Made by a program: the position numbers and the translations under genes. Of a stretch of DNA of 64,000 bases, positions 15,783-24,239 are shown in pieces (the first letter of the stretch is position 1; each line of letters starts with the position of its first letter). The stretch comes from Mucilaginibacter rubeus (GTDB lineage: Bacteria; Bacteroidota; Bacteroidia; Sphingobacteriales; Sphingobacteriaceae), in the NCBI RefSeq assembly GCF_014643835.1, contig NZ_BMKD01000004.1, forward strand, positions 1 through 64,000, in the 5' to 3' direction. The notes beneath the pieces were generated by a model that was given only the letters and a program-made list of their open reading frames with translations, was not told the origin of the DNA and ran no database searches.

Positions 15783-18020
15783 CTATTTAAAATAGTCGCC
15801 GGGATGATAGGTGCGCTGCGCATGCTTTAAAACATCTTTTTTGTAAAACAGCACGTCCTTAAATTTACCGTCAATAATGCCCTGCTCCTGATCGGTGAAG
15901 TTTTTTGATGCAGGGTCAAAAGAGCTGCCGCCGTTTACGATGCTTTTAGCCCTTAACCGTGTACCAAATTCCACAACAGCGATAAAACTATTGCCCGAAT
16001 ATCCATACCGCTTGTTGGTGTTCATGGTACGGCTCTGGAACGATGGCAGCTGTCCAAAGCCCGATCCTGTTAAACCAACCGGGATACTGGGTTTATTATC
16101 ATCAAAGCTAATGCCATCATCCGGGCGCTGGTAACGGTTCATCTCCCCCCACTCCACTTTCCAGGTACCAAAACGGCTTTGCAAATTTTGAAGTACATCG
16201 TTTAACCAGGCCAACTGCTGCGCCGGACTTATGGTTTTAACCAGCGTTTGAAAGCGCCGGGTAATAAAAGTGCTTTCCTGATCGGTTTGAGGCGGGGGCA
16301 GCGCTTTCATCATCAGGGTGCCCCATTCAATAGCAAGCGAACTGGCTACCGAATGGATAGCGGTATTCCTGTCCCACAACTGCAGGACCTTTATTGGCCC
16401 GGCAAGCGATTGCTTAACCGAATCGGGAGCGGCGTCATAAGCTTTGAAAAGTGATGGTAACAGATCGTCAAAAGCAGCGAGATGGTGGTCATACCCTTTA
16501 GCTACCAGGTCATCAAGCGTAAGGTTTTTCGCATCTTTTAAAATCCTGATAGCAGTTACCGCGCGGTAGTTTTCACCGTCGGGGGCCATGTAAACCGGGT
16601 ATTTACTTTTATTCGGACTTGACGTGCCCGAAGCCGTATACGGCGTTGAATTACAGTTCTGGACCCACCCGGTGGCGGGGTTGGTAATAGTGATGATCTC
16701 GCTCAGCTTGTGGATACCTTGCCATTCGGTAGCTGATGTGCTGCCATCAACCGGCAGGCTCCAGTCGTATTTAGGGTTGCGTTTAGGAATATAATTGCCG
16801 TACCAAAAAATGGTATTCCCTTTATCATCGGCGTAAACAGTACTGTTTGTAGCGTTTGATACCATGTTCATGGCCTTTTTATATTCGGTCAGGTTGTTGG
16901 CTTTGGTTATCAGCCATGACTCAACCAGGGCATTGTATGAACGGTTGTTGGCTTTAAGTGCCAGCCATTTACCATCCCTTGCACCCAGCACCGGGCCATG
17001 ATGGGTATAATAGCCTGTTATAGAGCGCTGTTCAATCTCATCGCTATGCTTTATTTTGAAAGATAGTTCGCGGGTGATAACGGGCCTTAGCTTACCATCA
17101 TATTCGTAATACCATTTACCATCCTTTTTGCTCACCTTTTCGGCGTAAAGATCGGCCACATCGGCATAGGCACTGGTATGCATCCATCCGCAATGCTGGT
17201 TAAAGCCCTGGTAAATAAAAAACTGGCCCCAGGTAACGGCCCCGTACGCATTAAGGCCTTCATCGCTTACCAGCTCAACCTCACTGCGGAAATAGAACGG
17301 CACATGCGGATTGATATACAACAAAGCATGGCCCGATGCCGATTTGGATGGTGCTATAGCAAAGCCATTTGAACCGGTTTCGCGCTCGTTCACCATATCA
17401 TAAATATTTTTTACAGGCTGGCCGGTTACCGCGCCAAGCTTTTCGGGGGCGGTACTGTAAAAGTCGTTGGTTTCGCTTAGTTTAATGCCCCCGGTTTCGG
17501 TAGCGGCAACGCTGCCATCGGTAAACATCAACGCATACCAGGGTTCAAAATGTTTAAATACTTTGGGTTTTACTTCGGGATGTTTGTACAGGTAATAATT
17601 AATGCCATCGGCAAAAGCATCCAATAGTTTCCGGAACCAAGGGGCGCTTGTTTTGTAATCTTTGATGGCGTCGGCACTATCGGCAATCAGTTGCAGCTGC
17701 ACATCGGTATATAAATTAGTTTCGCCGTCAACCTCGGTCTGTTTACCTAACTGGTAAAGGTAGTTACGTTCAATGCCTTTAAAGTTATCTTCGCACTGGG
17801 CATACATCAATCCGAAAACAACAGCTGCATCTGTTTTTCCATAAATGTGAGGAACTCCCCAATTATCCCTGATAATGGTTACTGACTTTGCTAATGTTTT
17901 CTCCCGTTTTATTTCCTTTTGATTAATTTTTTGAGCAAAAACCAAAGCAGGAAGAAACATTGAAACAATAATAAAATTTGCTTTTATAGTAACAGCAATT
18001 TTACCAAACAATTTATCCAT
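15783..18020 (-). CDS. Penicillin acylase family (S45) N-terminal nucleophile hydrolase
   Basis: A 745-residue precursor with an N-terminal signal or anchor segment (about 12-30). The N-terminal part NWGVPHIYGKTDAAVVFGL is typical of the alpha chain. S217 in ETGSNGFAIAPSKS is the predicted autocatalytic cleavage residue and beta-chain nucleophile. INPHVPFYFR and MHTSAYADVADLY follow the S45 pattern. Family members hydrolyse penicillin G or acyl-homoserine lactones in the periplasm. The substrate here is open; quorum-quenching acylases belong to this group. It ends 29 bp before an exported hypothetical gene. Confidence 0.87.
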   Translation of the reverse strand: MDKLFGKIAVTIKANFIIVSMFLPALVFAQKINQKEIKREKTLAKSVTIIRDNWGVPHIYGKTDAAVVFGLMYAQCEDNFKGIERNYLYQLGKQTEVDGETNLYTDVQLQLIADSADAIKDYKTSAPWFRKLLDAFADGINYYLYKHPEVKPKVFKHFEPWYALMFTDGSVAATETGGIKLSETNDFYSTAPEKLGAVTGQPVKNIYDMVNERETGSNGFAIAPSKSASGHALLYINPHVPFYFRSEVELVSDEGLNAYGAVTWGQFFIYQGFNQHCGWMHTSAYADVADLYAEKVSKKDGKWYYEYDGKLRPVITRELSFKIKHSDEIEQRSITGYYTHHGPVLGARDGKWLALKANNRSYNALVESWLITKANNLTEYKKAMNMVSNATNSTVYADDKGNTIFWYGNYIPKRNPKYDWSLPVDGSTSATEWQGIHKLSEIITITNPATGWVQNCNSTPYTASGTSSPNKSKYPVYMAPDGENYRAVTAIRILKDAKNLTLDDLVAKGYDHHLAAFDDLLPSLFKAYDAAPDSVKQSLAGPIKVLQLWDRNTAIHSVASSLAIEWGTLMMKALPPPQTDQESTFITRRFQTLVKTISPAQQLAWLNDVLQNLQSRFGTWKVEWGEMNRYQRPDDGISFDDNKPSIPVGLTGSGFGQLPSFQSRTMNTNKRYGYSGNSFIAVVEFGTRLRAKSIVNGGSSFDPASKNFTDQEQGIIDGKFKDVLFYKKDVLKHAQRTYHPGDYFK

Positions 18021-18139
18021 ATAAATGTGAAGTAAACGAGGCTTTTTAAAGATTTTGAGGTAAATTTGGAGATTAATTCATAATAATTACATAGCAGCGC
18101 CGTTTTTATTCAAATATTTACAATCGGCTTTTTGAGGTA

Positions 18140-18330
18140 ATTATTTGCTGTACTTTAAAACTGTACAGTTAACATTTGATAAATTTCTGTACCGGTTTCC
18201 ACTCCGGTATCCGAATATAAAGAGCTTGGGTACGCATTTAAGATGATATCTGAGATTTAGTTGATTCAATATCATTTGAGACGTGATATTGTGTGCGTTC
18301 CGGGGTGAGATACGGAACGCATTTTTTTTG
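18140..18330 (+). ncRNA. Candidate small non-coding RNA
   Basis: Four hairpins in about 190 nt: CTGTAC/GTACAG (18148-18168), GTACCGG/CCGGTAT (18189-18210), AATATCA/TGATATT (18268-18290) and a terminator stem GCGTTCCG/CGGAACGC with eight Ts (18295-18329). The T tract is on the plus strand, while both flanking genes are on the minus strand, so no protein gene explains the terminator. The 5' end is not defined. I do not recognise a known RNA family such as SRP RNA, tmRNA or RNase P. Confidence 0.5.
18295..18329 (+). terminator. Orphan plus-strand terminator
   Basis: Perfect 8-bp GC-rich stem with a 10-nt loop, then A and eight Ts. Its orientation only makes sense for a plus-strand transcript started within the preceding few hundred bases. 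Confidence 0.75.
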
Positions 18331-18347
18331 TTTATGAAAGAGATCAT

Positions 18348-18436
18348 GGTTCATAGTTAATGGTTCATGGCAATTAGTGGTAATCACTAACGAGATTCAA
18401 ATTCGGCCATGATCCATGAACCATCAACTATGAACT
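18348..18436. repeat. Inverted repeat of 23-bp arms ('tcatagtt..ggttcatgg')
   Basis: Arms at 18348-18370 and 18414-18436 pair at about 21 of 23 positions. A shorter related text with CTATGAACCATGAA and CATCCATGAACC occurs near 56288-56313, downstream of nhaA. Confidence 0.7.
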
Positions 18437-18437
18437 A

Positions 18438-19529
18438 TTAATGAACCCACTTACCCCTATACCACGCCATAGCTAACAACACCATGCGGTTATAGGTTTC
18501 GAGGCCCTGGGGCTGGTTGTTGGCTTTCAGGAAATTATCGTAAAAAATACTGCTTATGGCGCCCAGCTTGTTTTCGTAGGCCAGCCAGTAATTACGCTCG
18601 GTGATATAATCGCCGCGTACATCTTTACTGATGAGTGCTTTGAGTTCTTTATGAGCAAGGGTATCACGGGCACCAAGCGAATGCATGAACTCCTGCACGG
18701 CGAGATGATATGCCGAATAACGCAGTAACCTGTCATGTGATTTTACGGCTACGACAAAACCTGCAAAATCAGCTTCATCCTCTGCTCCATATCCCATCTG
18801 GTGCGACATCTCATGACATACCACAAAGGGCCGGTTAAAAATGGGCATCTGGTAATTTACCTGGGCTTCGGAGGTGAAAGGGTTATAATAGCCCGAGGTG
18901 CCAATATAATTTAATAAGGGCGTCAATATCGATGGTTTAATATCAGGATTATAAGCCCTGAAATTAACAGAATCTTTACTGAGTACGCCGATTGCATGCC
19001 GTGCTGTATTATAAATATGGGTATTACTTTGGGCCCAGTCGGCCGGTGTAAGCCGTGCACGGGTAACGTTGGCGCTGTCAATCAGGATGCGGGTTACGGC
19101 TTTAAGATCGGCGGTTGTAAAAGCCGTGTCGCTGAGCCCAAGCCGCTCGGAGGCCGGCAGCCTGAAATAGTTCATTCCCCACAACAAATAAAAAGCCACA
19201 ATGCCCGCCTGTATACCTATAACCAATCCTAAAAAAAGTCTCCCCGCCATTTGGAACCTTTTTTTAAACAGCAGGGCAATTAGCCTGATCACCGCATAGA
19301 TCAAATAAATAACCACGGCTATATATATAATGTCGCCAACACTAAACGGAAATACGTTTAAAACGGAATGAAAAACCCGGCAAATAATAATGTAAAAACC
19401 ATTGGCATAATAACGTTCAACAGCGGCCGGGTGATCAGTAAACAGCATCAGCAAAAAAATAACCAATGCCAATGATATTATCGCGATGATCCTTTTTAGT
19501 ACAGGTTTTTTGTTGGTTGGGTAGCGCAT
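18438..19529 (-). CDS. DUF3810 membrane protein with zincin motif
   Basis: A 363-residue protein with three predicted membrane segments in the first 130 residues (about 13-31, 62-88 and 96-118), then a soluble domain. CHEMSHQMG holds an HExxH zinc-protease motif (H239, E240, H243), followed by EDEADFAGF, which could supply the third ligand. This is the DUF3810 pattern of Bacteroidota. Proteolytic activity is not proven for the family. There is an internal Cys before the motif. The start at 19529 gives a basic N-terminus before the first membrane helix. Confidence 0.85.
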   Translation of the reverse strand: MRYPTNKKPVLKRIIAIISLALVIFLLMLFTDHPAAVERYYANGFYIIICRVFHSVLNVFPFSVGDIIYIAVVIYLIYAVIRLIALLFKKRFQMAGRLFLGLVIGIQAGIVAFYLLWGMNYFRLPASERLGLSDTAFTTADLKAVTRILIDSANVTRARLTPADWAQSNTHIYNTARHAIGVLSKDSVNFRAYNPDIKPSILTPLLNYIGTSGYYNPFTSEAQVNYQMPIFNRPFVVCHEMSHQMGYGAEDEADFAGFVVAVKSHDRLLRYSAYHLAVQEFMHSLGARDTLAHKELKALISKDVRGDYITERNYWLAYENKLGAISSIFYDNFLKANNQPQGLETYNRMVLLAMAWYRGKWVH

Positions 19530-19608
19530 TATCTAAGGTAAATATAGGGCTTTAGGGTTCAGGTTTAAAAAAGAATGCTTTTGCGCGCTAAAAACCCGGG
19601 TAATAGAA

Positions 19609-19632
19609 AAAGCCCCCTTGGCAGGAGGCTTT
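19609..19632 (-). terminator. Terminator of the DUF2911 gene
   Basis: On the minus strand AAAGCCTCCT, loop GCCA, AGGGGGCTTT and then TTCTATT; one mismatch in a 10-bp stem. It lies 30 bp beyond the stop codon at 19663. Confidence 0.8.
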
Positions 19633-19662
19633 CAAAATTGTGAAAAATAAGGTTACTGAATA

Positions 19663-20181
19663 TCATTTACTTACAGACACCGGCACTACAATCTTATCCC
19701 AGAACATGCAAAAGCTTTTTGCATCAACTGTATAAACTAATCTTTCGTGCATCGGCGCGGCTTTGGTTTTTACGTTTACACGCAGGGCGTCTTTTGACTC
19801 ATCGTATTTAAACGCGCCCCATTGTTTGGCCACTTTGTTAAAGATAGCTGTCCAGGTACCGTTTTCGGCAGGGACCAGGAAGAAGCTATAAGTACCCGCT
19901 GCCAGTGGTTTACCCTCAACTTTGATATCTTTTGTTGTTGTAAAAGTTGTGGCCTCGTTAGCACCTGCACGCCATACTTTACCGTAAGCTTCAAGACCTC
20001 CCCAAATTTTACGGCCTTTAACCGATGGGCTGCCATAGTTAATAGTAATAGTTGAACCAGCCGCTGTACCGCTAACGCTATCGCGCGGGCTTGCTGGTTT
20101 GTCCTGGGCAAAGGTTACCGCTGATACTAATAAGGCGAAAGCAAACAGGAATGCTGCTTTAAGCTGAAATGATTTTTTCAT
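19663..20181 (-). CDS. Exported DUF2911 protein
   Basis: A 172-residue protein from the ATG at 20181, which opens the signal peptide MKKSFQLKAAFLFAFALL; upstream in-frame Mets at 20193 and 20238 would bury it. The mature domain carries the DUF2911 pattern, with INYGSPSVKGRKIWGGL, YGKVWRAGANEATTF and PAENGTWTAIFNK. The fold is a small beta-sandwich of unknown activity that is very common in Bacteroidota. Monocistronic with its own terminator. Confidence 0.87.
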   Translation of the reverse strand: MKKSFQLKAAFLFAFALLVSAVTFAQDKPASPRDSVSGTAAGSTITINYGSPSVKGRKIWGGLEAYGKVWRAGANEATTFTTTKDIKVEGKPLAAGTYSFFLVPAENGTWTAIFNKVAKQWGAFKYDESKDALRVNVKTKAAPMHERLVYTVDAKSFCMFWDKIVVPVSVSK

Positions 20182-20415
20182 AAGATTTCTCATAAATTGT
20201 TTAATATAAAGATAGATTGAAATTTGGTTTAAAAACAACTATTCGTTTAAATACCTTCGAGAGGTGATTTTAACACATAAAACACTGAAAATAAACACCT
20301 GATGGTTAAACTATTTTGATTTTATATTGTTTAATAATTGAAAGATCATATTGCAATTAGGAATCGACCGGAGGGATTCATAGCCCAAAGGTTAAACAAT
20401 TGTTGTGGTTTTTTT

Positions 20416-20442
20416 ACCCTGCCTACCATGGCAGGGTTTTTT
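20416..20442 (+). terminator. Orphan plus-strand terminator
   Basis: Perfect 8-bp stem ACCCTGCC/GGCAGGGT with a 6-nt loop and a run of six Ts on the plus strand. Genes on both sides are on the minus strand. The minus-strand reading leaves A residues after the stem, so it would not terminate the gene that ends at 20454. Confidence 0.7.
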
Positions 20443-20453
20443 ATGCGCCGGCA

Positions 20454-22859
20454 TCATTGTACCTTATAAGTTAATATGCTCCGTCCTATATTGCCTGCTT
20501 CATCAATACCCTCCATCACCAAACGGTAATTACCTTTGCTATCTGCATTAAAAAAATCAAACGAGGCATTGCCATCTTTGTCGGTTACAATATCGGGGTT
20601 CCAGTATATAGCGGTTCTTGCGTCAGGTTTCTTATCAGCACCTGTTGATGCTTCATAAACCGGTGAATAAAAGGTACGGGCTTTGTAAAAACCCCTTGCT
20701 GTAAAATACAGTAAGCCTGGCGACATCACATTATTTGAAACAACCGGAGCTTGAGTTTTCCGCAATTTGAGCACCAATACCCCATTTGCCCCTCTTACAC
20801 CATATATGGTAGCATCGTTATTTTTTAACACATTTACACTTTCAACATCAGCAGCATTGTAATTATCGATACTTGTTCCGGCCGGTATTACGGTATCATC
20901 AACTACGATCAACATTGGCCCTCCCTGCATGGCCGGGTTCACCTTATCGGCCAGGTAGGGTACGCCTTGCCTCAAAACAACACCATTTAAACGGCCCTGC
21001 AACCCGTTTGACAGGGTGCTTTGGTCTCGCAGGTTATTTTTCCCCAAAACCTCTGTAGTAAGTTTACCGGCATTAATACCTCTTTCATTAATAGTAACCG
21101 CATTAAGTGCCCTGCTATTCGCATCAGCTATGTAAACCGGCTGTTGCGTTGTTTTATCAAAGCCCGCACCGTTTACCCCCTGTGCCGGGCCCATCAAATC
21201 TCCGGTTTTAATATTTGTTAATGCCTTTGCCAGAGAAATGGATATTTTGGTATTACTTTTCCCTTCGGCTGTTTTAGCCTGGATCATGAACGGGGTTTTA
21301 TCATCATAAACCAGGTTTTTGAAAGTAAAATTACCATCCAGATCGGTGGTTTGTGTTAATAAAGCCCCGCCTGCCTGCGGCATCAGGGTTACCATACCGC
21401 CATCAACCGGCTTCCCCGAAATTGTTTTCACCTGGCCCGATACATCGAAACCGTTTTCGGCAGTATACGCTACGGCGGTATTGTTATCATTGAGCACTTG
21501 CTTCCACTCAAAGTGGCGGTACCCCTGGGTTAACATCAATACATCCAGGTTAGACCGGGTATCATTGTTAACATCAGCAAAATAATAATCGGGCTGCTCA
21601 ATTGTCCCTTTCAGATCAGAAGTTAGCAGCAGACTTGATAATATGCTATTTTCATCGTCCCCGGTTACAGATACTTTACCGGCATCAATAACTGATGCTG
21701 ATAAATAGCTTTTTACCGCCTCTCCATTTTTGTTTTTAGTATTGATAGCAATATGCACCTTTCCTCTTACCGGGTATAAAGGGTTATCGCTAACAGATGT
21801 AATCGTTAACAGGTCGGGATTTTGGATAAATACCAGGCGCTCATTCAATGGTTCGCCCTGCTCCGAAAAAAGCGTTATCCGGGTTATACCTGTTTTAAAA
21901 TCTTTTTTATTAAGATTTAGGTCGAGCACCTGGTTATCAAGCACGGTTTTTACCGAGCGGATACTACCGGCCGAATAAATAATTATACCTATTTCTTTGT
22001 TCTTATTTTTAAGGTAATAAGCTTTATTGGCATTTATTTCAATGCCAAGTTTATCCGGATTATCATTGTTAACCATCAATGTGATCCCCTCGTTATCGGC
22101 TTTCGGTAAATCCACTATCGCTTTGGTACCATCGGCATAGGTTAAATTAGCTTTATAAGTTTTACCTGCTTCGGCAGTAATAAATATAAGTCCCATGCCC
22201 AGGTGTTTCGATTCAAACCTGGTTACTTCGGCATTGGAGTTATCAACCACAACACCTTTAACATCAAGCCCCGGCCCGTTTGCACTTACCGCTTTAAAGG
22301 CCAGCTTGGTTGGTATACCGTTTACAAAACTTCCCCCTTCCGGAAAAAAAGCGATGTTAGGTTTACCTGCTCTAACCACTAACGCTTTATTGCCCGCAAA
22401 TGCCTTCCCATTGACGTTTACCTGCCGGTCAAATAAATTCTGCCCGTTATTGATCATCCACTTAGTATACGCCCTGATACGATAGGCCCCTCCGGGCAAG
22501 ATACCGGGAAGACTAAAATCACCTGCGGCCAAGCCATTAACCACTTGCAGCGGGATTGTTTGCAGCAGAGAATCGGAGGGGTTAACCAGGTCGACATGCA
22601 ACATGCCGCTTAACTTTGAAGGCTCATGCTGTTCGCCCAGGGTTACATATGCTTTAAAGTATATGGTATCGCCTGCATTGTAATTAGGTTTATTTAAATG
22701 CAGGTACACTTTTTCAACCGCTTTACTGGCCGATAAAGTTTGCAGGCGCGATACCACAGCATCTAAAGGAACGGAAGGTGAAACCGGCTTATTATTTTGT
22801 GAAAAAACAGGCACAGAGCAACACCATGCCGCTAACAGCGATAAAACTATCTTTTTCAT
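20454..22859 (-). CDS. Exported MG2/carboxypeptidase-like/TonB-plug protein
   Basis: An 801-residue exported protein from the ATG at 22859, which starts a signal peptide (MKKIVLSLLAAWCCSVPVFS). Residues about 45-150 look like an alpha-2-macroglobulin MG2 strand domain (VEKVYLHLNKPNYNAGDTIY). A carboxypeptidase-regulatory-like repeat (VSGQVKTISGKPVDGG) lies near 480-560, and a TonB-receptor plug-like segment (GLQGRLNGVVLR ... VNVLKNNDATIYGVRGANG) at about 630-700. There is no beta-barrel after the plug. This architecture is recurrent in Bacteroidota. Its role is unproven; a scaffold or substrate-binding partner at the outer membrane is plausible. Confidence 0.83.
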   Translation of the reverse strand: MKKIVLSLLAAWCCSVPVFSQNNKPVSPSVPLDAVVSRLQTLSASKAVEKVYLHLNKPNYNAGDTIYFKAYVTLGEQHEPSKLSGMLHVDLVNPSDSLLQTIPLQVVNGLAAGDFSLPGILPGGAYRIRAYTKWMINNGQNLFDRQVNVNGKAFAGNKALVVRAGKPNIAFFPEGGSFVNGIPTKLAFKAVSANGPGLDVKGVVVDNSNAEVTRFESKHLGMGLIFITAEAGKTYKANLTYADGTKAIVDLPKADNEGITLMVNNDNPDKLGIEINANKAYYLKNKNKEIGIIIYSAGSIRSVKTVLDNQVLDLNLNKKDFKTGITRITLFSEQGEPLNERLVFIQNPDLLTITSVSDNPLYPVRGKVHIAINTKNKNGEAVKSYLSASVIDAGKVSVTGDDENSILSSLLLTSDLKGTIEQPDYYFADVNNDTRSNLDVLMLTQGYRHFEWKQVLNDNNTAVAYTAENGFDVSGQVKTISGKPVDGGMVTLMPQAGGALLTQTTDLDGNFTFKNLVYDDKTPFMIQAKTAEGKSNTKISISLAKALTNIKTGDLMGPAQGVNGAGFDKTTQQPVYIADANSRALNAVTINERGINAGKLTTEVLGKNNLRDQSTLSNGLQGRLNGVVLRQGVPYLADKVNPAMQGGPMLIVVDDTVIPAGTSIDNYNAADVESVNVLKNNDATIYGVRGANGVLVLKLRKTQAPVVSNNVMSPGLLYFTARGFYKARTFYSPVYEASTGADKKPDARTAIYWNPDIVTDKDGNASFDFFNADSKGNYRLVMEGIDEAGNIGRSILTYKVQ

Positions 22860-22972
22860 AAGCGGGAATAATAGCAGGTTAGACTGGTTATATAATGGCA
22901 ATTAAATATAAGTATTTATTTGCAAAAACACTCATTTTAAATTAGTTATACCCCCTTGCAAAACCGCGCCTG

Positions 22973-23179
22973 CTATTGCGTCAGTTCAGCATCCTGCTTC
23001 ATTTCTTCCCAGTAAAGTGTTTCAAGGTAAATACCGTTTTGAATAGCTACACGCGCACGTATTTTTTCTAATTCGGCTTTCACTTCTTCATTGCTGAGCT
23101 CCCTACCCAGCGAATGGTAATAAATGGCGTAACCTGTTTTGCTGTTTACGCATTTATAATGCTTTTCCCCGGCTTTCAT
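22973..23179 (-). CDS. Small conserved-looking protein, unknown
   Basis: A 68-residue frame without signal peptide. KHYKCVNSKTGYAIYYHSLG is followed by the charged helix SNEEVKAELEKIRARVAIQNG and LETLYWEEMKQD. The amphipathic pattern suggests a real compact protein. It stands alone between the MG2 protein gene and a divergent plus-strand gene. I do not recognise a family. Confidence 0.6.
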   Translation of the reverse strand: MKAGEKHYKCVNSKTGYAIYYHSLGRELSNEEVKAELEKIRARVAIQNGIYLETLYWEEMKQDAELTQ

Positions 23180-23311
23180 AATTGGATTGACTAATACAAA
23201 TACAATACTGCAGATGGCAGGATTGTTTTAATTAAACTTAAATGTTACACAATTTTCTTCATTCAATATACGGGTTTCTTTTTACTTTAAATCAACAAGT
23301 TATAATCTCAT

Positions 23312-23319
23312 TAATTTTG
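23312..23319 (+). promoter_or_regulatory. TAnnTTTG-type -7 element upstream of the DUF47 gene
   Basis: TAATTTTG matches the Bacteroidota -7 consensus exactly and lies about 150 bp before the plus-strand gene at 23472. I see no convincing -33 TTG at the right distance, so it may be incidental. Confidence 0.4.
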
Positions 23320-23471
23320 TTTTATTACATTGGCCTAACCATTCTTAACATTAACTTAACATTTGGCATTGTATTAATGGTTACTTTTATCCGCTGAATA
23401 ATTTATAGTAACATATTTTAAAATCCACTGAATATAACTACTGTAAATTCACGGACTGATAAGACAGATCA

Positions 23472-24119
23472 ATGAAGAGCACTAACTCAAAATCGATATT
23501 TCCAAACTCAAACCAGGTTTTTTACGATTTGTTCAACACTGCTGTAGCCAATGTTACCGAAATGGCCAGGCTACTGAATGAAGCCGTTAACGCCCCAACA
23601 TCATATGAGCAAAAGTTTAATTTTGCGCATATTGATAAGCTGAAATTTAAAAGTTACGAAGTTACCCACAGGGTATTTTCAGAATCGGGCCGGATGCTGA
23701 TCTCTCCATTTAACCGTAAGGATATGTGCGATCTGGCATCGGCTATTGATGACGTAGCCGATAGCATTACCATGGCGGCCCGCAGGATCAACCTTTACAA
23801 CGTGCCTGTTATTACCCAGCCAATGATAGATTTGGCCGCGCTGATCCTTAAGACCAGTACAGAGCTTGAAAAAGCGGTAAACGCGATGAATAACCTGAAC
23901 AAATCGGCTGAGATCTTTGAGCTTTGCAGCAATATCAAAAAACTGGAAGCCCAGGCCGATTCAGTTCACAATAAAGCCTTTGCCGATCTGCTTAATAATG
24001 AAAAAGATCCGATTGAATTAATTAAATATACCGATGTTTTTGCAGCCATGGAAACTGCTACCGACAGCTGTGAAGATACAACGCTGATCATTGAAAGTAT
24101 TTTGATCAAGAACGGGTAA
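23472..24119 (+). CDS. DUF47/PhoU-like protein
   Basis: A 215-residue all-helical cytosolic protein. The two repeats of three helices and acidic motifs SAIDDVADSI and METATDSCEDTT match the DUF47 (PhoU-like) family, where paired acidic clusters bind metal. Family members usually accompany a PiT-type phosphate transporter gene and modulate it. No such transporter lies beside it here. Monocistronic, closed by a strong bidirectional hairpin. Confidence 0.85.
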   Translation: MKSTNSKSIFPNSNQVFYDLFNTAVANVTEMARLLNEAVNAPTSYEQKFNFAHIDKLKFKSYEVTHRVFSESGRMLISPFNRKDMCDLASAIDDVADSITMAARRINLYNVPVITQPMIDLAALILKTSTELEKAVNAMNNLNKSAEIFELCSNIKKLEAQADSVHNKAFADLLNNEKDPIELIKYTDVFAAMETATDSCEDTTLIIESILIKNG

Positions 24120-24239
24120 CCTCACCCAACCCTCTCCAAAGGAGAAGCCTTTAAATAGATATTTTAAACAAAAAAGCGATGATAACTCATCGCTTTTTTG
24201 TTTTTAAAGCCCTCTCCTTTGGAGAGGATTTAGGTGAGG
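24120..24239. terminator. Bidirectional terminator inside a wider inverted repeat
   Basis: The centre is a perfect 17-bp stem (24166-24182 with 24187-24203) with a TAAC loop, A-rich on one side and T-rich on the other, so it works in both directions. Around it, CCTCACC ... CCTCTCC and CTCTCC ... GGTGAGG form an outer imperfect inverted repeat filling the whole gap between the convergent genes. Confidence 0.85.

Larger units (their letters stand above)
18021..18437. other. 417-bp region with candidate small RNA and a palindrome
   Basis: Between two minus-strand genes. The plus strand carries a chain of hairpins ending in a strong terminator (18140-18330). A separate imperfect palindrome of about 23-bp arms lies at 18348-18436. 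The first 120 bp are AT-rich and may include promoters for both directions. Confidence 0.6.

Noticed and set aside
18141-18347. Minus-strand frame of 68 codons
   Set aside because: It lies over the chain of hairpins that reads as a plus-strand RNA with terminator.
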